Positions 38,979 through 48,290 are shown, counted from the first letter of the stretch. The stretch: DNA of 64,000 nucleotides from Arthrobacter psychrolactophilus (GCF_003219795.1 NZ_QJVC01000016.1:1-64000); one strand, 5' to 3'. Notes: generated from the letters alone by a model not told the origin. A program made the numbers and translations.

Positions 38979-39584
38979 ATGACCACCTCTTCCGCTTCGG
39001 CGCCCAAGCGCGGCCCATATGCCAAGTCCAAGCAACGGCGTGAGAATATTGTGATCGCCGCGCATGAAGTCTTTGCCGAACATGGTTACAAGGGCGGTTC
39101 CTTGCAGGTTGTTGCCGACAGGGTGGGGATGAGTCAAACCAGCCTGTTGCACTACTTTCCGTCCAAGAGTGCGCTTCTGTTGGCTGTGTTGAATTGGCGC
39201 GATACGGTGACGGGCGACGGCGGGTCCCGCAGTCCAGAGGAATCGCTGGCCTCCGCCGTGATTCGGCAGGCTCGCTTCAACGAAACCGTCCCGGGGGTCG
39301 TCGAGCTGTATACGGTGCTCTGCGCCGAATCGCTGACTGCCAAGCATCCTGGACGCGATTATTTTACGCAGCGTTACGAGGGATTGCGCCGCAGCTACTC
39401 CAGATCATTTACCGCGCTCGCGCGCGAAGGACGGCTGCGCTCAGGGGTGGATCCCGAGCGCGCAGCAGCAAGCCTGATTGCTCTCTGGGACGGTATTCAG
39501 ACGCAATGGCTCATGGACCCAGACAGTGTGGACATGGCCCAGTGCCTGCAGGACTACCTGGACTTCCTGATTCTCCCGGAGTGA
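38979..39584 (+). CDS. TetR-family regulator of the beta-galactoside operon
   Basis: 201 residues. The helix-turn-helix lies at about 18-65: RENIVIAAHEVFAEHGYKGGSLQVVADRVGMSQTSLLHYFPSK in part (KGGSLQVVADRVGMSQTSLL). The C-terminal ligand domain resembles the group often placed beside actinobacterial beta-galactosidase genes. Divergent from the binding-protein gene with two palindromes between, so it probably represses the operon until a sugar signal binds. Ligand unknown. Confidence 0.82.
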   Translation: MTTSSASAPKRGPYAKSKQRRENIVIAAHEVFAEHGYKGGSLQVVADRVGMSQTSLLHYFPSKSALLLAVLNWRDTVTGDGGSRSPEESLASAVIRQARFNETVPGVVELYTVLCAESLTAKHPGRDYFTQRYEGLRRSYSRSFTALAREGRLRSGVDPERAAASLIALWDGIQTQWLMDPDSVDMAQCLQDYLDFLILPE

Positions 39585-39603
39585 GAGTCGGCGCGGCTGT
39601 TGC

Positions 39604-40182
39604 TTAGCTGTTGAGCAAAATCAGCGCCGTATCTAGGGTGGTCAGGGCCTGGGGGTTGTCGACGCGAGCCAGGGTCATGGCAGCGATGACCAGGGAGCTC
39701 AGGACGGTGGCGAGCTGCTCATGGGTGGCCCTGCCTATCTCGGGGCGGTGGGCGGCGATGCCGCGCAGCAAGGAGGCGCTGAGTTCCTTCCGGTACCCGG
39801 CGATGGTGAGGCTGACCGCCTCCTCATTGGAGATAGGAGAACCGGCAGCGTTCAGTAGTAGGCAGCCGTTGTCGGAGGGTAGGGTGCCTCGCCGAGCAAG
39901 CGCGTCCCGCAAGCCGGTGAAATAGTCGACGATGGCGTCAGGTTCCACAACAGGAGCGTTCAAAGGCAGTAGTCGTGGGCGGATAATTTCGCCGAGGTAA
40001 CTCGTCAGGGCGGCATCAAAGAGTCCCCGTTTGCTGCCAAAGGCGTGATAAATACTGGAGCGACTCAGCCCTGTGGCGCGCTCAAGATCCGGCAGGGAAG
40101 CATCCTCGTAGCCGTGCTCCCAAAACACTGTCCGCGCAGCACGGATCGCCTCCTGCGTATCAAATGCTTGCGCGCGTCCCAT
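39604..40182 (-). CDS. TetR-family regulator
   Basis: 192 residues from the ATG at 40182, with GAGGGG six bases before it; the frame extends to 40275 but without a site. HTH at about 10-55: EAIRAARTVFWEHGYEDASLPDLERATGLSRSSIYHAFGSK (given in part: ATGLSRSSIYHAFG). It contains Cys in NGCLLLNAA, as in the AcuR/YxaF-like group. Divergent from DUF1304 and the MDR oxidoreductase, which it most likely controls; such trios often respond to electrophiles, which is inference. Confidence 0.82.
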   Translation of the reverse strand: MGRAQAFDTQEAIRAARTVFWEHGYEDASLPDLERATGLSRSSIYHAFGSKRGLFDAALTSYLGEIIRPRLLPLNAPVVEPDAIVDYFTGLRDALARRGTLPSDNGCLLLNAAGSPISNEEAVSLTIAGYRKELSASLLRGIAAHRPEIGRATHEQLATVLSSLVIAAMTLARVDNPQALTTLDTALILLNS

Positions 40183-40223
40183 GGGCCCCTCATTTTGTAG
40201 ATCGATCGGTTCAATATATAGTG

Positions 40224-40231
40224 GACTAGTC
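40224..40231. promoter_or_regulatory. GACTAGTC palindrome between divergent TetR and DUF1304 genes
   Basis: A perfect 8-bp palindrome overlapping TTGACT (minus strand, a possible -35 box for the TetR gene). Lies near the middle of the divergent promoter region and could be the TetR operator core. Short, so uncertain. Confidence 0.35.
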
Positions 40232-40295
40232 AATACATAATAAGCCATGGGTGACGGTTCCCGGAACCAAAGCACCCCGTGAGGAGTTGTTCAGC

Positions 40296-40697
40296 GTGGT
40301 TATCATCGGTCTCGTGTTCGCAGGCATTGCAGCGCTCATTCATGTCTACATTTTCTTCTTGGAGTCCATCGCATGGACCGGAGAACGCAGCCGCGCCACC
40401 TTTGGCCTGGCCAGCAAGGAAGAAGCCGAGCTGACCAAGTCCTTGGCCTTCAACCAAGGGTTCTACAACTTGTTCCTAGCGCTGGGAGTTCTGGCCGGAA
40501 TTGTGGTGCTGGCCGTGGCCAGCTCGCCGGTAGCCACAGCGGTTGGCGCCACCTTGGTATTTGTTGGAGCAGGCTCCATGGCAGCCGCCGGAGTGGTCTT
40601 GTTGCTCTCCAGCCCGAGCAAGGCCGGGGCTGCACTCAAACAACTCGTGCCGCCGCTCCTCGGTGTCTTGGCGTTGGCCCTTGGCCTATCCCTCTGA
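40296..40697 (+). CDS. DUF1304 small membrane protein
   Basis: 133 residues with four membrane segments. The start VVIIGLVFAGIAALIHVYIF and the FFLESIAWTG motif are characteristic of DUF1304 (YqjF/epimerase-associated) proteins, whose role is unknown. The GTG at 40296 has GAGGAG nine bases upstream; an in-frame GTG at 40251 would add 15 hydrophilic residues not expected in the family. Followed after 41 bases by the MDR oxidoreductase, probably co-transcribed under TetR control. Confidence 0.8.
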   Translation: MVIIGLVFAGIAALIHVYIFFLESIAWTGERSRATFGLASKEEAELTKSLAFNQGFYNLFLALGVLAGIVVLAVASSPVATAVGATLVFVGAGSMAAAGVVLLLSSPSKAGAALKQLVPPLLGVLALALGLSL

Positions 40698-40738
40698 TAC
40701 CCGCTACTTTTCACTCATTCCACAAGAAAGCTCATATC

Positions 40739-41773
40739 ATGACCCACTCAGTCAGCACCCAAATCCAGCTCACCGCCCGTCCCGTGGGATGGCCCACAGC
40801 CAGTGACTTCACCACCGTGAAGGTGGACCTTGCGCCGCTTTCGCCGGGCCAAATCCGTGTGGCCAACGAATTTGTCTCCGTTGACCCCTATATGCGTGGG
40901 CGTATGAGCGCGGCCAAGAGCTACTCGGAGCCCTTTGCTCTCGGTGAGACCATGACCGGCGGCGCCATCGGCCGCGTTGTCGAGTCCGCCAGTGAGACCA
41001 TTCCGGTAGGCTCCGTAGTCCTCCACCAGTTTGGTTGGCGCGACGTGGTTCAGGAGGACGCCGCTGGATTCAGGATTGTTCCGGAACTCCCCGGTGTGCC
41101 GCTCTCGCTGTACCTGGGGATCCTGGGTATGACCGGGATGACAGGCTATGTTGGCCTGACCGAGATCGCGAACATGAAGGCTGGGGACACCGTCTTTATC
41201 TCGGGTGCCGCAGGGGCCGTGGGTACCGCCGCCGGCCAGATCGCCCGACTGCTCGGTGCCGGCCGCGTCATTGGTTCGGCCGGCAGCGACGAGAAAGTCG
41301 CCCTCTTGACGGAAAAATATGGCTATGACGCAGCCTTTAATTACAAGTCCGGTCCCGTGCGCGAACTGCTCGCCGCGGCCGCGCCGGAGGGTATCGACGT
41401 GTTCTTCGACAACGTCGGTGGCGACCACCTCGAGGCCGCCCTTGACGTCTTCAACCCAGGCGGCCGGGCCGCCTTGTGCGGGGCCATCGCTGGATACAAC
41501 ACGACCGAGCGTAAAGCTGGTCCCGACAATATGGTCAACATGATTACCCGCGGGCTGAAGCTGCGAGGCTTCACCCTGGGCAGCCACCTCAATCTGGCCG
41601 CGGAATTCAACGAGCACATGACCGGCTGGTTCACCGACGGCAAGATCGCCTACGACGAAACGATCGTTGACGGCATCGACAATGCTGTGGATGCCTTGCT
41701 GGAGATGATGCGGGGAGCCAACACCGGAAAGATGGTGGTCCGCACAGCCCTTCCGGTCGTCGCGAACGGCTAG
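40739..41773 (+). CDS. NADP-dependent oxidoreductase, MDR superfamily (zinc-free)
   Basis: 344 residues. Resembles leukotriene B4 12-hydroxydehydrogenase / prostaglandin reductase and bacterial curcumin-reductase-like enzymes: VSVDPYMRGRMS, GAIGRVVES, MTGMTGYVGLTEI and the nucleotide loop FISGAAGAVGTAAGQIARLLGA. These reduce double bonds of enones with NADPH. No zinc ligands are seen. Frame is open upstream through the DUF1304 gene in another phase, but this ATG gives the family N-terminus. Stop overlaps the convergent ligase stop by four bases. Confidence 0.88.
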   Translation: MTHSVSTQIQLTARPVGWPTASDFTTVKVDLAPLSPGQIRVANEFVSVDPYMRGRMSAAKSYSEPFALGETMTGGAIGRVVESASETIPVGSVVLHQFGWRDVVQEDAAGFRIVPELPGVPLSLYLGILGMTGMTGYVGLTEIANMKAGDTVFISGAAGAVGTAAGQIARLLGAGRVIGSAGSDEKVALLTEKYGYDAAFNYKSGPVRELLAAAAPEGIDVFFDNVGGDHLEAALDVFNPGGRAALCGAIAGYNTTERKAGPDNMVNMITRGLKLRGFTLGSHLNLAAEFNEHMTGWFTDGKIAYDETIVDGIDNAVDALLEMMRGANTGKMVVRTALPVVANG

Positions 41774-42912
41774 TTGCTCGCCATCTCGGCCACGAGTTCA
41801 CGCACGACGGCGCGCAACTCACCATTGTTGGCGGCGGCCACGCGGCGTTGCCTCTGGTAGCTCGCGCCCTTGGTGAGGATGCTTTCCACGCTGGCAAGCT
41901 CATCGGAGCAGCCCAGTTTTGCGGCAACCGGCTCCAGCTTGTTCAGCAATTCCAGAGTGTGCTCGGTGACGAGCTGTTCCTTGCCTGCAGCATCGAGAAT
42001 GATGATGGCGTCCAGGCCGTAACGTGCGGCGCGCCACTTGTTTTCCTGAATATGCCACGGCGGCATCGTGGGGATGGTGCCGCCGTCGTTTAAGGTATTG
42101 GAAAAGTCCTCGACGAGGCACTGGGTCAGGGCCGCAACGGCACCAATCTCCTCGAGCGTGGACATGCCGTCGCAGATGCGCATTTCAATCGTGCCCAGGC
42201 CCGCCACGGGGCGGATGTCCCAGCGGATCTCATTCGTCGCGTCGATGACACCTGTGGTGAACATGTCCTGGACGTACGATTCGTAGGCCTCCCAGGTGGG
42301 GAACTGGAACGGCAGTCCGGCCGTGGGTAGCTGCTGGAACATCAGCGCACGCTGCGAGGCGTAACCGGTGTCCTCGCCGTTCCAATATGGTGAGGATGCC
42401 GAGAGCGCCTGAAAATGCGGGAAGTAATTGACCAGGCCGTCAAGGACCGGCATGGCCTTGGAAACGTGATCCAAGCCGACGTGGACGTGAACTCCGTAGA
42501 TGAGCATCTGGCTGCCCCACCACTGGGTCCGGTCTACGAGCTTGGCGTAACGCTCCTTGTCGGTCACGACCTGAGTGCGTGAATTGCTGAACGGATGCGT
42601 TCCGGCGCATAGCAAATCCAGGCCCAGGGGCTCGCTGGCCTCTCGCAAGATATTGAGGCTGCGGCGTAAATCTTCGGTGCCTTCGGAAACCGTGTGATTG
42701 ACCCCGGTGACAAGCTCCACCGTGTTTTGCAGCATCTCGCCCTTGATGTGGGGATGCTCGCCATCCTCCATGACATCCGGGTGGGCCGCGGTGATATTCG
42801 CGAAAACATCATTAGCGCGGGCCGCTAGCTCACCTGATTCCTTGTCCACGAGTGCAATTTCCCATTCCAATCCCAAAGTCGATTGCTCTGACTGTGCGAA
42901 GTCAATCTTCAC
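41770..42912 (-). CDS. carboxylate-amine ligase, glutamate-cysteine ligase 2 family (YbdK-like)
   Basis: 380 residues. STLGLEWEIALVDKESGEL at the start, GEMLQNTVELVTGV, LIYGVHVHVGLDH and GTIEMRICDG mark the GCS2 family, ATP-dependent ligases with weak glutamate-cysteine ligase activity in E. coli YbdK. Actinomycetes use mycothiol, so a general glutathione role is not assumed. Start is the GTG at 42912 (MKIDFAQSEQ), with AAGGAGG seven to nine bases before; the long frame upstream is rejected. Divergent from the AroE-like gene. Confidence 0.87.
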   Translation of the reverse strand: MKIDFAQSEQSTLGLEWEIALVDKESGELAARANDVFANITAAHPDVMEDGEHPHIKGEMLQNTVELVTGVNHTVSEGTEDLRRSLNILREASEPLGLDLLCAGTHPFSNSRTQVVTDKERYAKLVDRTQWWGSQMLIYGVHVHVGLDHVSKAMPVLDGLVNYFPHFQALSASSPYWNGEDTGYASQRALMFQQLPTAGLPFQFPTWEAYESYVQDMFTTGVIDATNEIRWDIRPVAGLGTIEMRICDGMSTLEEIGAVAALTQCLVEDFSNTLNDGGTIPTMPPWHIQENKWRAARYGLDAIIILDAAGKEQLVTEHTLELLNKLEPVAAKLGCSDELASVESILTKGASYQRQRRVAAANNGELRAVVRELVAEMASN

Positions 42913-43010
42913 TGCGGCGCCTCCTTGATAAGCGAACGTATGGCAGTGATTACGGAAATAATGCCGACTGCCCTCTGATTGTAGTTCAGGATCTCGGGCA
43001 CAATGGGAGC

Positions 43011-43823
43011 ATGCCCATCCTGAATAAAGACATGACCTTATGCATTTCCCTCGCGGCGCGACCCAGCAACATCGGCACGCGTTTTCATAATTACCTTTAC
43101 GATGCGCTCGAGCTGAACTATGTCTACAAGGCCTTTGCCCCGGTTGATCTTGCTCAGGCGGTTGCCGGTATTCGCGGCCTCGGAATTCGTGGCGCCGCCG
43201 TGTCAATGCCTTATAAAGAAGATGTCATCGAGCTCATCGATGTCATGGACGCCTCCGCCTCGGCGATCGATTCGGTCAACACGATCGTCAATAACGACGG
43301 CGTGCTCACCGCTTACAACACCGATTACCTGGCGATCGCCCGCCTCCTGAGCGTCAACGCCGTCGACCCCGCCACCACGGTTTTACTCCGCGGTTCCGGG
43401 GGTATGGCCAAGGCCGTTGCCGCCGCCATGCACGACGCCGGATTTGCGTCCGTCACGATTGTGGCTCGCAACGAGGAGCGGGGCCGGGTCCTTGCCGCGC
43501 TATATGACTTTGCGTGGTTGCCCGAGGTGGGCGAGGCTACCGCCGGAATGCTCATCAACGTCACCCCGCTGGGTATGACAGGCGCCGATGCCTCGGTTCA
43601 GTCCTTCAGCGATGAGACGGTGGCGCAGGCACAAATCGTGTTCGACGTCGTCGCACTTCCCTCCGAGACCCCGCTCATCAGGGCGGGCCGTGCGACTGGC
43701 AAGCAGCTCATCACGGGCGCCGAGGTCATCGCGATTCAGGCCGAGGAGCAGTTTGTGCTGTACACGGGCGTGCGCCCCAGCCCCGAGCTGGTGCGCGAAG
43801 CCTCAGAGTTCTCCCGCGCCTAG
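43011..43823 (+). CDS. shikimate 5-dehydrogenase-like protein (AroE family)
   Basis: 270 residues. The N-terminal substrate domain has RGAAVSMPYKEDVIELID with the catalytic Lys and IDSVNTIVNNDGVLTAYNTDY; the C-terminal NAD(P) domain has LLRGSGGMAKAVAAAMHDAG and INVTPLGMTG. The usual SxS shikimate contact near the start reads CISLAARPSNIGTRFHN, differing from the canonical SPSPxxHN, so this may be a paralogue with another substrate rather than the biosynthetic enzyme. Convergent with the methyltransferase gene, overlapping by 21 bases. Confidence 0.8.
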   Translation: MPILNKDMTLCISLAARPSNIGTRFHNYLYDALELNYVYKAFAPVDLAQAVAGIRGLGIRGAAVSMPYKEDVIELIDVMDASASAIDSVNTIVNNDGVLTAYNTDYLAIARLLSVNAVDPATTVLLRGSGGMAKAVAAAMHDAGFASVTIVARNEERGRVLAALYDFAWLPEVGEATAGMLINVTPLGMTGADASVQSFSDETVAQAQIVFDVVALPSETPLIRAGRATGKQLITGAEVIAIQAEEQFVLYTGVRPSPELVREASEFSRA

Positions 43824-45026
43824 AGGTTCAACCACCACGGCGACCCGGTCCTCACCAATGCGGGTGAGGATCAAGGTGGCCTTGTTGGGGCCCTTGCCCG
43901 AGCCGGTCAACAGCTGGCGGCGCAGCTCCTCGGGGGTCACGGAGATGCCGCGCTTTTTGATGTCCAGCACGCCAATCTTGTTCGTTTTCACCCAGCTCTT
44001 GAGTGCCTTGACGTTGAAGGGCTTGACCTCCAGCACCTTATAACCGCGGGCAAATGGGGTGTCGATGGCCTCCTCCGACGAGAGGTAGGCGATGTGCTCG
44101 TCGAGTAGATGCGCCCCCAAACTCCGGGCGAGATCGGCCACGAGCCCCGCGCGAATGACGGCGCCGTCGGGCTCGTACAGGTAGTTGCTGACCGGGCCGA
44201 GCTCGGCATTTTGCTTCAGCGGCTCGTACTTCTCAGCGCTCGTCAGCTCTGCGCTGCCATGCTTGCCAATCACCAAAGCCGAGCGGCGAATGCCCGGGCG
44301 AGCCAGCTGGTTGAAGTACAGTCCAGCCTCGACAACATCGCCGTTGATGGAGATCCACTGCGCCTCGGCCGTCTCCGGAACCGCCTCATGCGGGATACCC
44401 GGACCCATCTTCACACCCACGGCCAGGCCGCGATCCGCCAACGATTCCACGAAGGACAGCGGCGGCGAGAACGCCTCCGGGTCAAAGAGCCGGGTGGTGC
44501 CCGAGGTGTTGGTGGTACGCCGGGCCGGATCCAACCAGACGCCCTCGATGCCGCTCAGATCAACCTCTTCGGCCTTGCCGCAGATGACCTTCGCGTGCGG
44601 GAAGGGCATGAGGTTCACGGTGGTGCAGGCCGCCGTGATCTCGTCCATCTCGACCGCAGTGACGGCGATGTCCAGGCTCGCCATGGCGAGCGAGTCCGCT
44701 CCGAGGCCACAGCCGAGGTCGGCCACGGAGGTGATGTTCGCCGTCGTAAATCTTTGAGCATGCAGGGCGGCGATGCTCAGGCGCGTCGCCTGCTCGAGTC
44801 CGGCCTGGGTGAACAGCATCTGATGGGCGAATTCGCCGAATTTCGCCTCGGCCTTGGATCGCAAGCGGGCCTGCGTCAGCGCCGCGGCTACAAGCTCGGG
44901 GGAGTGGCCGGCTTTACGCAGTGTTTCGTTGAGCTTGAGCGAGTCGGCCTCGCGGTAGGGGCCGAGGGATGACAAAAGTTCCCATCCGTCAAGGGTCAGT
45001 AAGGGGGAAATCGCATCGCTAGGCAT
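43803..45026 (-). CDS. class I SAM-dependent methyltransferase with THUMP-like C-terminus
   Basis: 407 residues. The SAM-binding motif I is VADLGCGLGADSLAMA (about 100-115), followed by AVEMDEITAACTTVNL and a motif IV-like VWLDPARRT. The C-terminal part (about 290-400) with YKVLEVKPFNVKALKSWVKTN resembles the THUMP-like domain of actinobacterial methyltransferases of unassigned role, perhaps RNA-directed. Overlaps the AroE-like gene tail to tail by 21 bases. Confidence 0.82.
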   Translation of the reverse strand: MPSDAISPLLTLDGWELLSSLGPYREADSLKLNETLRKAGHSPELVAAALTQARLRSKAEAKFGEFAHQMLFTQAGLEQATRLSIAALHAQRFTTANITSVADLGCGLGADSLAMASLDIAVTAVEMDEITAACTTVNLMPFPHAKVICGKAEEVDLSGIEGVWLDPARRTTNTSGTTRLFDPEAFSPPLSFVESLADRGLAVGVKMGPGIPHEAVPETAEAQWISINGDVVEAGLYFNQLARPGIRRSALVIGKHGSAELTSAEKYEPLKQNAELGPVSNYLYEPDGAVIRAGLVADLARSLGAHLLDEHIAYLSSEEAIDTPFARGYKVLEVKPFNVKALKSWVKTNKIGVLDIKKRGISVTPEELRRQLLTGSGKGPNKATLILTRIGEDRVAVVVEPLGAGEL

Positions 45027-45081
45027 GACTCAAGCGTAGCCGCCAGTTCCGCCGTGATAAGGATCACAGTAAATAGCATAC

Positions 45082-45102
45082 GAATAATTTGCGCAATTAT
45101 TC
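45082..45102. promoter_or_regulatory. 21-bp palindrome in the siderophore-operon promoter
   Basis: GAATAATT, five bases, AATTATTC: perfect 8-bp arms in the upstream region of the iron transporter. It does not look like a DtxR box and may bind another regulator, or act as a terminator-like stem. Confidence 0.45.
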
Positions 45103-45138
45103 ACCGGTGTAATAGTTTTTTGAGGAGACTTAATAAGG

Positions 45139-45157
45139 ATTGCCTAAGCTAATCTAC
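45139..45157 (+). promoter_or_regulatory. probable DtxR/IdeR iron box
   Basis: The 19-mer matches the consensus TWAGGTTAGSCTAACCTWA at 12 of 19 positions, with a well-kept right half (GCTAATCTA). It lies 17 bases before the start of an iron-siderophore transporter operon, where such a site is expected, so iron repression by an IdeR-type protein is likely. Confidence 0.65.
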
Positions 45158-45173
45158 TTCTGGAGAAATTTTG

Positions 45174-46151
45174 ATGATGAAGACACGCCTGATGACGTTT
45201 GCCGCCACAGCCGCTGTGCTTGCCCTCACCGCTTGTGGAGGATCCGCCGCAACAGACACGAGTGAAAGCGCCGCAGCTTCCTCCGTGACCGTTCAGGATA
45301 ACAACGGTTCGCAGGAGATCGCACTTCCCCTGAAGTCAGTTGTTGCTACCGACAACCGCACGTTCCAGACGCTGTCCGACTGGGGCATCAAGCTCAGCGC
45401 CGGGGCCGTGGCCCTGATGCCGAAGACCAACCCGTACAAGACGGACGACAGCATCGTTGACCTGGGCAGCCACAACGAGCCCAACCTCGAAGCTATTGTC
45501 GCCGTGGCACCCGATGTGATTGTCAACGGTCAGCGATTTGCGCAGTACCACGATGACTTCACCAAGTTGGCTCCCAGCGCCAAGGTGCTGGAACTGGATC
45601 CCCGCGACGGCGAGCCCTTCGATAGCGAACTCAAGCGCCAGATCACCGTCTTGGGTGAGGTTTTCTCCAAGCAGGATGAAGCCAAGAAGCTCACCGACGA
45701 CTTCGATGCAGCTGTTGCTCGCGCCAAGAAGGCTTACGACGCCAACGACAAGGTCATGGCCGTCATCACCTCCGGCGGAAACATCAACTACTCGGCACCC
45801 AGCACGGGCCGTACCCTGGGTCCGGTCTACGACATTTTGGGTCTGACTCCGGCTCTTGAGGTCAAGGACGCCAGCACCGACCACAAGGGTGACGATATTT
45901 CGGTAGAAGCCATCGCCGCCTCCAACCCGGACTGGATCCTGGTCATGGACCGCGACGCCGCGGTGAGCAACGCCGATGCCAGCTACGTTGAAGCGAACAA
46001 GCTGATTGCTTCCTCTGAGGCCCTGAAGAATGTCAGCGCCGTCAAGGACAGCCGCATTGTGTACATGCCTGCCGACACGTACACCAACGAGAGCATCCAG
46101 ACGTACACCACGTTCCTGAACAGCATCGCCGATGCTTTTGAGGGCAAATAA
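45174..46151 (+). CDS. ferric-siderophore ABC transporter substrate-binding lipoprotein
   Basis: About 325 residues. A signal peptide ends in the lipobox LALTACGG (Cys near 21). The body fits the FecB/CeuE class with a long central helix: VVATDNRTFQTLSDWGIKLSAG, LEAIVAVAPDVIVNGQRF, AIAASNPDWILVMDRDAAV. Members such as YclQ and CeuE bind petrobactin or enterobactin-type catecholates. ATG at 45174 chosen for GGAG spacing; 45177 and a TTG at 45171 are alternatives. Head of a four-gene operon. Confidence 0.88.
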   Translation: MMKTRLMTFAATAAVLALTACGGSAATDTSESAAASSVTVQDNNGSQEIALPLKSVVATDNRTFQTLSDWGIKLSAGAVALMPKTNPYKTDDSIVDLGSHNEPNLEAIVAVAPDVIVNGQRFAQYHDDFTKLAPSAKVLELDPRDGEPFDSELKRQITVLGEVFSKQDEAKKLTDDFDAAVARAKKAYDANDKVMAVITSGGNINYSAPSTGRTLGPVYDILGLTPALEVKDASTDHKGDDISVEAIAASNPDWILVMDRDAAVSNADASYVEANKLIASSEALKNVSAVKDSRIVYMPADTYTNESIQTYTTFLNSIADAFEGK

Positions 46152-46252
46152 GTAATAGCTATATTTGAGCACCTCAGTGGTGGATCTGGCCTTTTTCGCC
46201 GGGTCCGCCATTGTCGTGTTTCCGCCACAGATTTTGAAGGGAAGGTCGCCCG

Positions 46253-47227
46253 GTGACCACCACGCGCGCACCAGCCAAGGGCCGGCTATTTGAGCCCTCA
46301 CTGCTCATTGGGATAGTAGTGGTGGCTTTACTGCTCGTGCTGTCCTTATTTGTGGGTGTTTATGACATCTTCGGCAATGACGACGGCGGGGAGATGTTCG
46401 CGATTACGCGCATCCCGCGCACGATTGCTCTGGTACTTGCCGGCGCGGCCATGGCCATGTGTGGCCTCGTCATGCAATTGCTGACGCAGAACCGTTTTGT
46501 GGAGCCAACAACCACCGGAACCACCGAATGGGCGGGCCTGGGTTTACTGACCGTCATGATCCTCTTCCCTGGCGCCAGCATCATGGCCAAGATGGGCGGG
46601 GCCGTCACGGCGGCCTTCATCGGCACCATGATCTTCTTCCTGTTCTTGCGCAGAGTCTCGCTGAAGGCATCCCTGACGGTGCCGATTGTCGGCATCATGT
46701 TGGGCGCCGTGGTGGGCGCCTTCTCCACCTTCCTGGCCCTGCAGACGGACATGCTCCAAAGCCTCGGCATCTGGTTCGCCGGCAGCTTCACCTCGGTCCT
46801 ACGCGGACAGTATGAGCTGCTGTGGATCGTGGCTATCGTCGGGGCGCTGGTCTTCCTGATCGCGGACCGTTTCACGGTCGCGGGACTCGGCGAGGAAATC
46901 GCTACCAATGTCGGGCTGAACTACAACCAGATCATGCTGATCGGCACGGGCCTGATCGCCATCGCCACCGGCGTTGTCACCGTGGTGGTGGGCAACTTGC
47001 CGTTCCTGGGTCTGATCGTGCCCAATGTCGTATCCATGTTCCGCGGCGATGACCTGCGCTCAAATCTGCCGTGGGTCGCTCTGCTCGGCATCGCGATCGT
47101 GACCATCTGCGACTTGATCGGACGCACCATCATCATGCCCTTTGAGGTGCCCGTCTCCCTGATTCTGGGCGTCGTCGGCGCCGTGGTCTTCGTAGCCCTC
47201 CTCCTGAAGCAGCGTCGCAATGCCTGA
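46253..47227 (+). CDS. iron-siderophore ABC transporter permease (FecCD family)
   Basis: 324 residues, about nine membrane segments. RIPRTIALVLAGAAMAMCGLVMQLLTQN is the FecCD signature near the start (in part), and GNLPFLGLIVPNVVSMFRGDDLR the conserved loop contacting the ATPase. The GTG start at 46253 follows GGAAGG. Overlaps the next permease by eight bases, and the two form a heterodimeric channel. Confidence 0.92.
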   Translation: MTTTRAPAKGRLFEPSLLIGIVVVALLLVLSLFVGVYDIFGNDDGGEMFAITRIPRTIALVLAGAAMAMCGLVMQLLTQNRFVEPTTTGTTEWAGLGLLTVMILFPGASIMAKMGGAVTAAFIGTMIFFLFLRRVSLKASLTVPIVGIMLGAVVGAFSTFLALQTDMLQSLGIWFAGSFTSVLRGQYELLWIVAIVGALVFLIADRFTVAGLGEEIATNVGLNYNQIMLIGTGLIAIATGVVTVVVGNLPFLGLIVPNVVSMFRGDDLRSNLPWVALLGIAIVTICDLIGRTIIMPFEVPVSLILGVVGAVVFVALLLKQRRNA

Positions 47228-48290
47228 ATCAAACACCATCAAATCCGCGCCCCGCACCACCCCGGCCCTGGCCTCTCGCCATCACCTCGGACGCGTGTCC
47301 GGGCCGCTGCCGACCGGGCGGGTCCGCCGTCGTTATTGGATCGTCCTGAGCATCCTCATCATCTTGGCCTTGGGCTTTGCCGGGGGACTGCTCGCCTACG
47401 ACAACCCCATGCCTCCGGGTACCCCGGGCTTCTGGCTCATCGCCCAGATGCGCTCCGTTAACGTCCTGGTCATGCTGCTCGTGGCGTTCTGCCAGGCCAT
47501 GGCGACCGTCAGCTTCCAGACGGCCACGAACAACCGCATCATCACGCCCTCCATCATGGGCTTTGAATCGCTGTACATCGCCGTGCAAACCGGGGCCGTA
47601 TTTTTCCTCGGCGCAGCCGGTGTCACCGCCATCCAAGGCGTGCCGCAGTTCGCCTTGCAGCTGGTGCTCATGGTGGGGCTGTCCATGGCGCTGTACGGCT
47701 GGTTGCTCTCCGGCAAGAACGGTAACCTGCAGATCATGCTGCTCGTGGGTATCGTCCTCGGTGGCGGGCTCGGCGCGGTGTCCTCCTTCATGCAGCGGCT
47801 CCTGACGCCGAGTGAATTTGATGTCCTGACGGCGCGGCTCTTCGGCTCCATCTCCAACGCGGATGTCAGCTATCTCCCGGTCGCCATCCCGCTCGCGGCC
47901 GTGGCCGGAACGCTGCTGTGGCTCAATGCCAAGCGGCTGAACGTCATCGCCCTCGGCAAGGATGCCAGCACCAACCTCGGCCTGAACCACCGCTTTGAGA
48001 CGATGCGCGTGTTGTTCTTAGTCTCGATCCTGATGGCCGTCTCCACCGCCTTGGTGGGTCCCATGACCTTCCTGGGCTTCCTCGTGGCAACCCTCGCCTA
48101 CCAGCTGGCCGATACCCACGATCACCTTTACGTCTTCCCTGTGGCGATCCTCGTTGGTTTCGTGGTCCTCTCCGGCGCGTACTTCGTCATGAAGAACGTC
48201 TTCTACGCACAAGGCGTGGTCTCGATCATTATCGAGGCCGTCGGCGGCACCGTATTCCTCATCTTTATCCTCAGAAAGGGACGCCTGTGA
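47220..48290 (+). CDS. second iron-siderophore ABC permease (FecCD family)
   Basis: 356 residues with a longer basic cytoplasmic start (about 40 residues) than its partner, then membrane segments. VNVLVMLLVAFCQAMATVSFQTATNNRIITPSIMGFESLY matches the YclO-type permease (shown as NNRIITPSIMGFESLY). GPMTFLGFLVATLAYQL is the ATPase-contact loop. Overlaps the ATPase start by four bases. Confidence 0.92.
   Translation: MPESNTIKSAPRTTPALASRHHLGRVSGPLPTGRVRRRYWIVLSILIILALGFAGGLLAYDNPMPPGTPGFWLIAQMRSVNVLVMLLVAFCQAMATVSFQTATNNRIITPSIMGFESLYIAVQTGAVFFLGAAGVTAIQGVPQFALQLVLMVGLSMALYGWLLSGKNGNLQIMLLVGIVLGGGLGAVSSFMQRLLTPSEFDVLTARLFGSISNADVSYLPVAIPLAAVAGTLLWLNAKRLNVIALGKDASTNLGLNHRFETMRVLFLVSILMAVSTALVGPMTFLGFLVATLAYQLADTHDHLYVFPVAILVGFVVLSGAYFVMKNVFYAQGVVSIIIEAVGGTVFLIFILRKGRL

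Noticed and set aside
47229-47990. Antisense frame of 253 codons inside the iron permease
   Set aside because: Its composition (Asp, Gly, His, Arg-rich) is that of a shadow in GC-rich DNA; the sense strand encodes a clear FecCD permease.
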